Source: Erigeron canadensis
Taxonomy: Eukaryota; Streptophyta; Magnoliopsida; Asterales; Asteraceae
DNA length: 64,000 nucleotides
NCBI RefSeq assembly: GCF_010389155.1
Contig: NC_057764.1
Span: 37,084,275 to 37,148,274 of the forward strand
Direction of reading: 5' to 3'
Under the pieces are notes generated by a model. It saw only the letters and a program-made list of their open reading frames with translations, did no database searches and was not told the origin of the DNA. This document shows, piece by piece, positions 1 through 11,212 of the stretch. The position numbers and the translations under genes are program-made. Position 1 is the stretch's first letter. Every line of letters starts with the position of its first letter.

Positions 1-288
1 AAGAATCAAGATTTCTTTGTCAAATATGTAACTAGTTTAACATCGGAAATAAGGAAACAAGATGTTTCAGTTAATTCCTTCATCTAATTACAATGCAAGC
101 AAAAGACAGCATAAAAAGCAAAAAGACAAACTAATGACAGGCTCTTGTCGGCCTCTTGCGGAGAAGTCCAAGGTTGAATCTCTAGCATGAGTGATTTTAG
201 AATTATTTGGAGTAAGAGTAGATTTGCCGTTAAAGAAGAAGAAGAAGAAGAAGCAGCAAAAAGACACAATGTATGAATATAAGTTCAC
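1..288. other. Region 3' of CLE copy 1 with a GAA/TTC microsatellite
   Basis: No gene is seen here. The stretch probably contains the 3' UTR of the minus-strand CLE gene, and holds a GAA repeat of about seven units at 233-254 (TTC in the transcript). Short ORFs here are not convincing. Confidence 0.5.
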
Positions 289-540
289 TTAATGATGGTG
301 AGCATCTGGACCTCCAGGAGCCAGTCTTGCAGGGATATTCTCCATCATGGCCCTCCTCCAGTAATACTTCAACAATGGTTGATCAAACCCGTGTCTACTC
401 AGGATATTACGTGTATCTTCTCTAAGTTTCATGTCATCGATATCATGCAAAACAAACGCCCTTTTTGAACTTGAAACACATATTAACAAACTTCCTGTTA
501 TACATAGTATAACAAAAATTAGACGGGTTAATTTAGCCAT
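289..540 (-). CDS. CLE family signalling peptide precursor (copy 1)
   Basis: An intronless gene for an 83-residue secreted prepropeptide. A hydrophobic signal peptide covers about residues 5-24, followed by a variable basic/acidic region, and the protein ends in a CLE dodecapeptide at residues 72-83 (RLAPGGPDAHHH). CLE peptides are cut from such precursors, modified on the two inner prolines, exported, and perceived by CLV1/BAM-type receptor kinases to control meristem and vascular cell fate. The frame can be extended upstream only to a TTG codon; the first ATG is at 538-540, and a TATA box about 70 bp upstream supports it. The motif is unusual in having Ala at position 9, normally Pro, and His at position 10. 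The second CLE gene lies 3 kb upstream in the same orientation. The family call is strong; the subgroup is not determined. Confidence 0.88.
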   Translation of the reverse strand: MAKLTRLIFVILCITGSLLICVSSSKRAFVLHDIDDMKLREDTRNILSRHGFDQPLLKYYWRRAMMENIPARLAPGGPDAHHH

Positions 541-607
541 GGACGGGTGTATATATATAGCTGCAAACACAAAGAAGATTGATACTTTGAAGAACCATAA
601 CAAGTGG

Positions 608-615
608 CTTTTATA
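608..615 (-). promoter_or_regulatory. TATA box of CLE copy 1
   Basis: Minus-strand TATAAAAG. Transcription would start about 30 bp downstream, near 580, giving a 5' leader of about 40 nt before the ATG at 540. This decides the start codon, because in-frame codons upstream of about 580 would not be transcribed. Confidence 0.55.
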
Positions 616-3564
616 CAGAGGATTGAAGAAGAAAAGACAAAAAGTTGTTAGTGGATGGTAAGATCATTCCATGATGAAAAATCACAAAACTATCGAAATA
701 GATAACCCTTTGACTATCCAATTGGAATGACGCTATATAGTGTATGTAGTATAAGTGTAATCAGCATAATATGATCCATGATCTAATATAGAAACACAAC
801 AAATGGTGTGTATTTAGTAATAATATTAGTCACTTTAGTCCCTGGTTCAACAAATGTCATAAGAGGGGCAAGTTTTAGTTAATCATCTAGTCATCCTCTC
901 TGTTTTCTTCTTGTTTTGTTTTTTCACCTTTCTCATGAAACATATAAGACATAATAACCTTTACTCGATGATGATTTCAATTTGTCATTTTCAACTAACA
1001 TGAATGTATCGAATTCTTTGATTTGTCCTCTTTTTGGATAATGACAATTTGCATCGCGTAAAGGTTCTTTGTTTTTGAGATTTTCCACTATATATGTGCA
1101 TTGATGATCATATTTTTTGTACGTTAATCCTGATCTCTCTTTTTCTCTGTCATACTCATACACGTGCAAACCTACGTATAAAGGCATACAAAACGAACAA
1201 GAGAGAGTGGTAGTAAACTCAGCCAGAAAGTTAACTACTTTTCTATCAGTAATCTGATTTGGACTAACTACATGTCAAGCACCAAGAAATGACCAAGTCC
1301 TAATTGTTTCGTTATATGTACCTATTTCCCTTATTGAAAGGTAATTTACAGTTTCTGGAATATTTACTGACTAACATCATTTTTTGACAACATTTAACCA
1401 ATATGCACAACTTATGTCTCTTGACTTTACTTGTTTTGACTGCTAATAAGCGAGTCAAATGAAACTCTGCAAGACCCATGTTTCTCTCATGGAAACATGG
1501 CAATTCTAATTGTTGATTTTTGATGCTCTAGAGTTTTGGCAACAAAAATAAAGAAAATGTATGTTATGTTTTTGTTTTTGCCATGATTGTTCTTTTATTT
1601 AAAAAAATAAAAATAAAAAAATCTGGTTTTGCCTTTAGCCTTTTAATCTATACCAATCATAAAATTCTCATGTATTAAGGTCAGTGGTGATGGCCAGTGG
1701 GTGGGTGATGGTTTCTATTGGTGGGTGGGTGGTGGTGGTAGAAGATGAAGATTATGATAATCTTGAATTAAAGAACTTTAAAAACATAATAATGATTAGT
1801 GAGTTTAAGATAACGTTTAATTAAAACATGTAAGTGACCCAACAACAAATAAGTGACTGCTGGGACCAAAGGTTATCATAGCACGCTAACTAAATGCATA
1901 GTTCTAATGAAGATCCAGATGCAGCTTGCTTGCAGTATGAGCCGGTAAAGAATCCCTTGAGGCATGATATATATTCAAGGTATTGTGTATTACGTTGATT
2001 GCAATTATTATCTAACATATACAAACGTTAGCAAGTCTACGTTCATCCATGCGGCCAAGTTGGACAAGCAGCTACCATCTAATATGCCTGAGTTGGACAT
2101 TTAGAGCATATTAAGAACGGATAAAGACCTGATATGCAATGTACTTTCCTCTTTATATACGGTGAAACCATAACTTTTTTATTGACATATTTGCCAATGA
2201 ACTTTCAAACTTTGTATACAAATGGTACTTGGGTGATCTATTGACCGAACGGACAGGTAAAAGTCATTTTTTCCAGTGAAAATCCAAAAACCACTTATTT
2301 TTCAGCAATTTTTTCTCCAATTTTTTTTGGCTATTTCTTCCCACCATTTTTATGGTAGCTTGGAATCCAGGTTAGCAATGGTTTTCCAGCTGTTCATCAA
2401 CAACTTTTATATTATTTTATAGATATATAGATATAGATATATCAATTAAGATTTTAACATGTGGCAATGAACTTTAGACATTACCTATTGATCCGGTCAA
2501 AAAGTCATCCAAGTCCTATTTGTTTACCAGATTTGAAAGTTATTGGTCAAGCATATCAATAAAAGAAATTATGATGCAACATATACAATAAAAAGAAAAT
2601 ACATTGATGTTTCAGTTATTTATCCCTAAGAATCAGAGTGTCGTGGAGTAACCCATAGTCAATGGCGGACACAAGACTACACAATTTCCTTTACATATAA
2701 TGATGTGATAGACTAACTATTATACCGCGAGGACTGGCAAAGCAAGACCTGGAGTAGGAGGGTGGGATGCCCTTAGATGAGCTCAGAGTTCCTAGTGTTT
2801 TTGTATCTTATAGTTAACACCAATCAGTATGATATACAATATCCTTAATACACATCGTATTTAATAATGACAAATTGGAAAATATTATGATACTCTCCTT
2901 AAAGGATCTTGTGAGATCTCACCACCAATTAACAAGTGTAGCGTGTGAAGCGTAGGCTCGAGGGCCGTATACCGCATGTTTGGATGTCACTGTGGATTCT
3001 CAGGACGTCTAGCAACTAACTCACCGTTCAGGAAAAAAAAAAAAACTCAAAAGAACAAGTGGCTTTTAACTAATCAATTCATGCAGTTAAACAGCATCTA
3101 CACAAGTACGTAACATCACCAAAAGGCAAAAGACAATATAGCAGGGTGCCCATCCATGTTATATATATATATATATATGGTCATGGACCACCACTAATAG
3201 AAGGAAATGCTGAAAATGTCCTCTGTTTAGCAGTTGTAGGTTATTAGTTATTGGTTAGACTATACTATAATATTTGTTCATGTATGCTAAAAAGTGAAAA
3301 TGACCAACGGATTTTTGGTGCCTATATCTTTTCACATGTCATTCAACAAAAGCTCTAAAAGGACCAAGAACAAATAGAAGAAAAGGAATTTCTTATAACG
3401 CTCAGAATTAAGGAAACTTAAGTTACATCTCAATTATAGCCAAAAATGATGGCGGCTATTACAGGTCATACATCGTTGCAAAACAAGGTTAAGTGTAAAC
3501 TCTGATTTGATCATATCAGGCATTGACCCAATAACTAAGAATAGTAACCTATGGGCCAATAAGG
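616..3564. other. Intergenic region between the two CLE genes
   Basis: No gene is recognised. It contains a G-rich TGGTGGG stretch (about 1690-1740), a foldback MITE (about 2168-2573, listed separately), and an AT microsatellite at 3160-3178. An 84-codon minus-strand ORF at 933-1187 begins with ATG but resembles no family I recognise. Confidence 0.5.
2168..2573. mobile_element. Foldback (long inverted repeat) MITE
   Basis: The first about 70 bp (containing CAATGAACTTTCAAA) reappear as a diverged reverse complement at about 2503-2573, giving a roughly 400-bp hairpin-forming element. The same words recur in foldback elements near 11.3 kb and 38.5 kb. No clean target duplication was found and the ends are approximate. 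Confidence 0.5.
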
Positions 3565-3780
3565 CTAATGGTGTTTAGGGTCAGGACCTCCAGGGCTTCT
3601 CCTGTTTACGTTATAATGAGTACTTTGTTCCTCCATATTATATCTACGAGTACTTTCCTGTAATATTTCTCTTGCCTTTTCCATCAACCCCCCTTCGTTT
3701 CTTAGAGTGCGGGCTTCTGAGATTACAACCGAAAGCAGAACAAGAGATAGAAAAAACCAAGACCTTGTGACAGCTGCCAT
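3565..3780 (-). CDS. CLE family signalling peptide precursor (copy 2)
   Basis: An intronless gene for a 71-residue secreted precursor. A signal peptide (MAAVTRSWFFLSLVLLSVV) is followed by a short charged region, and the protein ends in the CLE motif RRSPGGPDPKHH at its last 12 residues, just before the stop. The inner prolines and HH end of active CLE peptides are present; Arg at motif position 2 is unusual, where most family members have Leu, Val or Thr. An upstream in-frame ATG at 3825 would add 15 residues, but a TATA box at 3843-3850 puts the transcription start at about 3815-3822, and the ATG at 3780 has a strong context (A at -3, G at +4), so the shorter form is preferred. It is in tandem with the copy at 289-540, suggesting local duplication and divergence. 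Confidence 0.88.
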   Translation of the reverse strand: MAAVTRSWFFLSLVLLSVVISEARTLRNEGGLMEKAREILQESTRRYNMEEQSTHYNVNRRSPGGPDPKHH

Positions 3781-3842
3781 TTTATTTTTAGTTGAAAATG
3801 AGGTAGTGGTGTTGGTAGAGGTCATTTGTAAGGATACATGAA

Positions 3843-3850
3843 CTTATATA
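3843..3850 (-). promoter_or_regulatory. TATA box of CLE copy 2
   Basis: Minus-strand TATATAAG, 63-70 bp upstream of the preferred ATG at 3780. The expected transcription start is 25-35 bp downstream, which makes the upstream ATG at 3825 unlikely to be in the mRNA. Confidence 0.5.
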
Positions 3851-4336
3851 GACATCCATTGTCACTCAATTTTGTTTTTTAATTGTTATCAAATTCAAAG
3901 TGTAGCCACTTTAATGTGAGGCTATATAAATTGCATACATTAGTGACTATTGCTATTTCTTAGGTAAGTGTTTCAACTATTTCATCATAAACATTTCATA
4001 CTACTAATTGACATTTTAAAAGTGTGCTTATTATAATAGCCTACCCCAGATCATTACAAACCAAATCTTCTTTATTTTACCCTGTTACGTATGATGATTT
4101 TCGGCTGGCTTTTTAGTTCATAAGAATAAATAAATACACCAAACCAATCTGCATCAAGAATTGTGATTATATTATCACACTGCATATAGTCTACAAACTA
4201 GCTGTGGGTTCCATTAAAAATCTTCAGGTTGGTATTCCTATAAGTTCATAGCTTACTATTACTATATAAGTTGCCTCCGAGTCACTAAGGTTTGGCCATA
4301 TGCTATCGAACAACTTGAAGCTGATTAGCAGTAATT

Positions 4337-4426
4337 CAGGTAAATAGGCTTCATAACATTCTAGGTGAATCTCACATCGGCCAGGTAAATAGGCTTCATA
4401 ACATTCTAGGTGAATCTCACATCGGC
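4337..4426. repeat. Perfect 45-bp tandem duplication
   Basis: Two adjacent copies, 4337-4381 and 4382-4426, show no differences by eye. The unit contains CTCACATCGGC. It is the only clear short tandem duplication in this gene-free stretch and looks recent. Confidence 0.85.
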
Positions 4427-4661
4427 CATTGACTGTAATGCTATTCCCCATGTTTTTATATACATTACCTATACCATAACTTTGTCATAACATGCCATTT
4501 TCATTCACCATTTAGCAATACAACAAGGTGATTCACAGGGGTAAAATAATCATTTACTGGGACAAAACGGAACTTACAAAAAAAAGTGTAATTGTAATAT
4601 GCTATACACAACAAAAGGCCTCATTTGAGGATTTCTCTTCAACCCCACAAATGCTCGAGAG

Positions 4662-5260
4662 TTGAGACAACCAACTAGTGGAAAAACCGAACTGAGAAAA
4701 CTGAAAACCGAGAAAACCAATGGTTTTAATTTTGGTTTTTTGAAAACTGAAAAATTTGGTTTGGTACTTTGGTTTTCGATTTCGTATGAAGAAACCGAGC
4801 TATATGTACCAAACCAAACCAAAAATATATATTGTATTATTGTTTAATTTGTTTTATGTTTATATCCTTTTATTTCTTATGCTTAGTAGATATGTTGACA
4901 CATATGTTTTGTGAGTGTAATACAAATATCAATTATATGTTTTAGATGAAAATACACATCAATGTTGATTAGGTTAAATAAAATGCATATTGAATCAATG
5001 CATAAAAAATATAAATAGTTAAGTAAAATCATTGTTTGTTTTGAATTTCTTTATTACATTATCTTTTTAACCATTTAAATACTTTAATTTTAACTCGATG
5101 AGTTCATATTATATAAAGATAAATAAATAAGCATAATATCAAAACACAAACCAACCAAACATAAAAACGCAAAACCAAACCGACCAAAAACCAAAAACTT
5201 CAAAAGCCTAACTCTTCAGTTTGGTTTTCAGTTTTAGCCGATAACAGAATGCCCACCCCC
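4662..5260. mobile_element. AACCG-rich hAT-like MITE (degraded)
   Basis: Both edges carry repeats of AACCGAA / TTTGGTTTTCGG, and the middle is AT-rich. This layout matches the better preserved hAT-type element at 40957-41589. The terminal repeats are worn and no target duplication was found. Short ORFs here come from the low-complexity repeat. Confidence 0.4.
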
Positions 5261-8200
5261 ATTAAACTTTATGTTTCTTGGTTAATGAGTAATCATCCAT
5301 TGAAGGAATCAAGGAAAGGTGAACAAAATGGAAAACTTTATAAAAGATACCCTCCTCATATGGTATAAAAAAGTTGATCATTGAACAAAAAGAAACCGCT
5401 ACATAGAAAAATTAGAAAAGAAGATAGCTAGCACAAAGAATGAAAAAAGTTGTATGCAAAGTACATTAGAATAAGAAAAAAGGTGAGCATAACCAGAAAT
5501 TTATCATATTGATAACGAGCCAACTTAAACAGCAATATTTAAGGATTTCAAACATGTAAACTTAAGATTCTATTAGAATAAATTAACTCCAAACATGTAC
5601 ATCTTGACTTTCTCCAAGAGGCATGTCTTTTCTCCTCATCCCAATATTTATTTATTTACTTATTTATACAATTTATGAGCTTATATGTAATGAAAGCAGG
5701 AGAAAGACTGGCTGCTTTAACCAGTGGATTTGTTTAAGGTTTGATAGTGCTACTGCTAGATAAGCAATATTGGTTACTTATGACCGAAAAGTGCCCGAAC
5801 AGATCATATTTTAATGGCCACAACATAGAAAGAAAGAGATCCACTATGAATCTTTATATAACCCGAATCGTATTAAAACCTAACATACCCATATAGTTTT
5901 AAAACCTACAAGGTAAGTTTAAAGAAAATTTCTGTATTTATAAAGCAATAAGAAGAACAAAACAGTTTTTGAGAAACTATTCAAGCAAAAGGTTTAGAAC
6001 GATAGATAAATCCTAACACCGGATTGGCCCTTCCTAAAACATCACCCGGCCAGCTATGTTCAATTGTCTTTTCCACTACCATGTGAGTGGGAAAGATTCT
6101 AATCCGTGACCATTTTCTAGAAAAATCGTTCACAGTGACCCCACTAAGCATTTACGCTATGAGAATGATACCATTAAGGCCGAAGTATACGTGAAGATTT
6201 CAAAAGATATAAAAAGAATGCCCATTGCTACAAAAATCATAACTACAGAATTTGTGAATCCTTAGCTTACTTACAAGAATAAAACTTGTAGCTATGGATT
6301 GAAGAAAATGCACTTGATTAAAAGCGCTAACCATGGTTCTCAAGCCTATGATGGAGTATCCTGCCCTCAGTTTGACCATATTCTAGTTAGAACTTGCACT
6401 ATGGGGTTGACTTTTTGGAAATTTGGTATCTTAAAGAAAAAAATGGAATTGAGTAGTAGTTTGACACTAACTTATTTAAAGGGAGTGTGTGCAAATACGA
6501 TAATGAAACACTAGTATTTGCAATAATATAACCCAAAAAAAAAGTCAAAAGCAATGATATTGGCACTATCTATGAACAGGAAATGGCTAATCGTGCCACA
6601 TTTAGCCACATTGTGTTTAGTAGGAATCTAAGCTATTTCGAAGTGAGTATTAAACAAGTATCCGCTTATCATGAAGACAGCCAATGATGATTTAATAAGT
6701 GCTCACAAAGTTTTAGTATTCTGGTTTTTGTCTTGATTTAAAAAAAAATCATCTTAGAGCCCCTTTTATAGTGATTAGTCACTCTTTCAACTATACTGCT
6801 ATGTTTGTGGAACTCATTTACTTATGCACATAAGCACAACTACATTCGACATTTAATGGTTTTAATTGCTGAAGATAAATGGTTCTAAAGTTACTACGCC
6901 ACTATTTCCAATTGAGATGTTTGGCTCAGAGCTGATTGGCTTCCTAAAGCTGTATAAGAAATAAATTATCTTTACTCCTTAGTCAAGCACGACACTTCTA
7001 CGCTCTAAATGGTCAAGTCCTTATTAAGGTACTATGTTCACAAGAATTAAACATATGTAGTGAACCTCAAATGACATATTTGTCAAGCATTGGAGACAAA
7101 TGTATTGCTTCGGAGGTCAGGTTGCAAAGACTATGATAATCCCTTAGAAGTTATGCATGTTTGACTTTTGAGTTTAAATTTGAGGAGCATAATAGTAGCT
7201 TATATGTTTACCTACTTTAGTCTTTCTTTTTCTTGTGTATATGTTTATATATCCATTTCAACCTAATATATCACCTATAAAGGCAAGCTAAAAGGGATTC
7301 TCTAAATCAAAAACCTTAAAGTAATTCCTATGACCAACATATGACGTCTCCTTGAACACCTATTTATCTTAATGACCTTGCAGCTGTGAGCCTGTTCCAT
7401 ATGAGTTTCAGGATTTGGCAATAGAAATTATCAATATTGTGAAGCTATTGTAGGAGACACGGAGATTGGGATACCGGTAATAGAGCTACAGCTGGTTGTA
7501 GGCCAGGGAATTTAAAAGAGAAAGAAAAAACAAAATTCCGGCCCTAGAATCACCAGTTGCTCCCCAAAAGGTGGAGTGTTGGCTGGTAAGTAATTATGAA
7601 ACAATAGAAAAGTTCGGCCAATTCAATGGATCGAAAATTACTGATTTAACAATTTGAACATAGTTTCATTAAAAGAACATCTGCTCGGTAACATGGATCA
7701 TGGTGAAACCTGCCATGTAAAAAAAGTCGGTTCAGGCCGATAGGATTCCTCAGGTTACCCAAAAGTATGAAGAAAATATGTATATATTGGCAGCAAAGTT
7801 TATCAAAGAGATTGAGTAACAAGGATTGGTCGTGGTTGACGAATGTGGCCATGTTGGAGCAATAGAATACTGACTGGAATAACACTTGAGTTAAAAACTT
7901 AAATGATGCAAGGGACAAGGATCCAACCAACATTTATGCATGGCATCCACCAACAAGAAGATGTCACCCCTTTGTGTTCAGCTTCATTGACGCATATGGC
8001 CCAACATAAATATTAGTTCATGCATCCACCACACATTAAATGGCCCAACATCTCGAATATTATTATTAGGGCCGGCATATAGATTTTAGAGACCTTGTTA
8101 TTTATCAACTACATACACACACACGCGTCACACGTTCTTCTATTTGATGTACGTGATGTGAGCTAAACAGGGAGGGATCCATCTTTAGGACACCCGGGTA

Positions 8201-9132
8201 AGCCTAACTAGTATTTGGTGGTTTGCTAGACTGTTTTGCTGAACTCTGGTCTCTTTTGAGACATCCGTGATGCTTTGACTACCACTAGGACACATTAGAG
8301 ATGATTATTGGTTATTGATGCCACTTGAGCTAAGTTAGGTCAATTAGCCATGATAAGGGGTCGAATAGTTTACAATCTAAGTGTATATTCTGTTGGGAAG
8401 GCCAATTAACTTTGGACTAAATTAATACATAAAAATAATACTAAAAATATAGAGTTTTATAGACATTGCAGGGTAGCCAGGACCACCATTTGCCTCCATG
8501 TACACTAAGGTCAATTGAAGTCAAGTCAAGTAATAGTTTATTGGAGATCAATGCAAATTTAATATGACCTAAAACAGTTTAAACCATGGAGAGTTCTTTA
8601 AAAGGTAATTATTGACCTCCATATGTTGAAGAAGGCTTTTTCTTTTTGGAAAAGAGAATAATCAAGCACAGATCGACTACACTGTAATACTCGTAGCACA
8701 TAGCTAGGACATGTAGATACATACCTTATTATTATTGAGGGGCGCTAAGTTGCGGCGGATGATTTTTGTCGGAAGGTTCTGTTGCGGCTTAACATACGGG
8801 AATTCTGTGACCCAATTTTGTAAGTTTCATTCCAGTTTGAGACTTAAAATTAAGCTATAGCATTGTCTATAACGCTACTGGTGCCATGAATAACTGTACC
8901 TATAGGTGAACGTGCCAACTAGAGATTCGATCGAGAACGAAACTACACTACTACCAGAACAAAAACAATAGATATATGAGAACCACGATAGAAACTTTAT
9001 TTTTTCTTCAGAAAACACTAGAGAAAACAACAAAATAGGTTTGCTTGGTTCATGTTTAGAAGGTCATTCGTCTTTTGAGGTATACGAGATTTAGTCGATA
9101 TTCAATCCCTTGTTTGGTGTTTTGGATGAGAG
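5261..9132. other. Gene-free AT-rich region
   Basis: I recognise no gene, RNA or intact mobile element here. ORFs of 71 codons (6299-6514) and 95 codons (7646-7933, minus) match nothing I know. About 8385-8480 resembles a dispersed repeat also seen at about 32540-32630 and, more weakly, near 45740-45870. Confidence 0.5.
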
Positions 9133-9141
9133 AATAATAAA

Positions 9142-10348
9142 GGGATAACTGTCTGAAAATGTAACTAAGTATGGTCAAATGTCTATTGTGGAAACTAACT
9201 ATCAGTTTTGGATATTGTATAGAAGTAGCTTGATAAAAGAGTCTAAAACATTAAAAAGTGACTTGTTCCATCATTAGCAAGTAAATACTTAAGTATCTGA
9301 AAATGTAACTAATTATGGCCAAATGTCTATTGTAGGAACCAACTATCAGTTTTGGATATTGTATGGAAGTAACTTAGTAAAAGAGTCTAAAATATTAAAA
9401 AGTAACTTGTTCCATCATTAGCCGGTAAATACTCTATTTTCTTTTTAATTATTTCCGACGTGGAATATGTAAGCTGGTGGTGACTGAACCTGTAATCCCG
9501 TACTCTTGTATCTGATAACTGTAAGAATCGGGTCTACTTGTTTTCCTTTACACAACTCAACAATTTTGAATTGCCTTCTATTCTGTCTATCTCGTAGAAA
9601 ATATACACAAGCAGCAATACAACAATACTTATCCTATCTGTAATACCCATTTATTCATCTTGCATTCCTGTACAATGAACAAGCTATCACATTTTATTAA
9701 CTGTTAGGAGTATTCAAGAGATGACACTTACTTTTAACGGCCTTCACAAAGATACTTAGTATTTGCGGCCAAAGAATATATGAGGAATTGAATCTTGCAT
9801 ATTCTGACATAGAAAGCAATTGCAATAAAATTAAAAATAAATTGAAAAAATAAAAAGTTAGGGTTTTCGGTTTTCCCCCTTTCTATATCGGCTACAAAAC
9901 ATGAATTACTTGTAGATAATTGAAGGACATCCCTTGATATAGCAGTGGAAGAGTTAAATAGACATCGATTGAAGACGAATTTTGGATTTCGTATGTTGTA
10001 TGTGTGGATTTGGTTTGGAATTGTCATGTGTGTGTGAAATGAGAAACTGACTCTCACCGCATACGGCTCGCACAAAGACTCCTAAATTCATCCCGAGCCT
10101 TTTCTTCCACCTCTCCAACGTTTGTTTTTATATGTAAGTTAGTTTTTGTTGTTATTTGCCAGCTCACATATTCCACGTCATAAATAATTAAAAAGAAAAT
10201 ATAGTATTTACCGCCTAATGATGGAACAAATCACTTTTTAATGTTTTAGACTCTTTTACCAAGTTACTTCTATACCATATCCAAAATTGATAGTTGGTTC
10301 CTACAATCGACATTTAGTCACTTAGCTACATTTTGGGCCACTTATCCC
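9142..10348. mobile_element. Mutator-like (MULE) non-autonomous element
   Basis: The element is bounded by GGGATAA at 9142 and TTATCCC at 10348 and flanked by the perfect 9-bp direct repeat AATAATAAA (9133-9141 and 10349-10357). A 9-bp target duplication with long terminal inverted repeats is the mark of the Mutator superfamily. The right terminal repeat (about 10158-10348) matches the left region about 9289-9477. The left end also carries an extra tandem copy of the outer part (period 144 bp, 9142-9288). No transposase is seen; a minus-strand 113-codon ORF at 9734-10075 is not recognised. Confidence 0.85.
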
Positions 10349-10478
10349 AATAATAAAAACAAAACAAAATGGAAACATAAGAGAAAAAAATATTTACTGC
10401 CAAAAAACCAATATCTATCTATACTACTTATAAAATAAATTATAAAATAAATTATAAAATAAGGAAATAAAGAATATA

Positions 10479-11212
10479 TCTATACTATATTAATAAACAA
10501 ATTACATTCCTTTTTTCCAACTCTTTATCTTTAAAATACCAAAAATATCATTAATTTTTAACACATTTATAACTCACACACTAAATCTACCCAATATATC
10601 CATAAAATATTTTACACTCATATTTATCCAAACTATCTATTTCCTTTATTAATTAATTTAAATATTTCTGCTTAGGGGGTGTTTGGTATGATGGAATGGA
10701 AAGGGGAGAAAGAGAATGGGAAAGACTTCCCTTGTTTGTTTGCGACGAAGAAAGGGAATGAGAAAAGAGAAAGATGAATCAATTCTATTTTCTCCATTCT
10801 CTACAAATTGTAGAGAATGGATGAGAATGAAAAAAAAAATATTTTTTTTGAAGATGTTATATGTAATAAATGTATTATTATTTAAAATTTTATTTTTTAT
10901 ATATATATTCATTCTCTGTGGGTACCAAACAACGGAATCCATTCTCTTTCCAAATACTCATTATCTTTTTCACTATTTCTATTCTCTATTACATTTCCAT
11001 TCTCAATGACTCCCTTCCACCAAACACCCCCTTACTATCTCTATAATATTCTTAATAAAGTTATTTACAAAAGATGCATCCTTTAACCATAAAATAACTA
11101 CACTACCATTTACGTCAATTACTTTTAAATTAATAGCAACATCGTTACCACCAAAGCCACTAGCACCACCCGTTGCCGTCACCGGCGCCGCATTGTGCAG
11201 GTAACCATCTCG
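10479..11212 (+). mobile_element. Small Helitron, interrupted by a Tourist-type MITE
   Basis: It starts with TCTATACTATATT after an A, as plant Helitron 5' ends do. It ends in a GC-rich segment with a small hairpin (CCGCATTGTGCAGG) and CTCG before a T, a one-base variant of the CTAG terminus. Without the nested MITE it is about 375 bp, close to the other small Helitrons in this window. Confidence 0.5.
10675..11031. mobile_element. Tourist-like (PIF/Harbinger) MITE
   Basis: The terminal inverted repeats are GGGGGTGTTTGGT and ACCAAACACCCCC, and the flanking 3-bp target duplication is TTA on both sides (10672-10674, 11032-11034). Both are diagnostic of Tourist/PIF-Harbinger MITEs. The 357-bp body has no coding capacity; the ORFs on both strands are incidental. 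Confidence 0.85.

Noticed and set aside
541..603. Upstream extension of CLE copy 1 giving a 104-residue protein
   Set aside because: The extension starts at a TTG codon, not ATG, and lies partly upstream of the transcription start implied by the TATA box.
933..1187. Minus-strand ORF of 84 codons, faintly like an S-protein homologue
   Set aside because: It has no signal peptide, lacks the conserved blocks of that family, and length alone is not evidence.
1690..1740. Possible G-quadruplex
   Set aside because: Only two pairs of GGG runs separated by a long loop; weak.
7646..7933. Minus-strand ORF of 95 codons
   Set aside because: No recognisable domain, no promoter or splice support, and the surroundings are repeat-derived.
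10658..11009. ORFs on both strands of 94-97 codons
   Set aside because: They lie inside a Tourist-type MITE with clear ends and target duplication.
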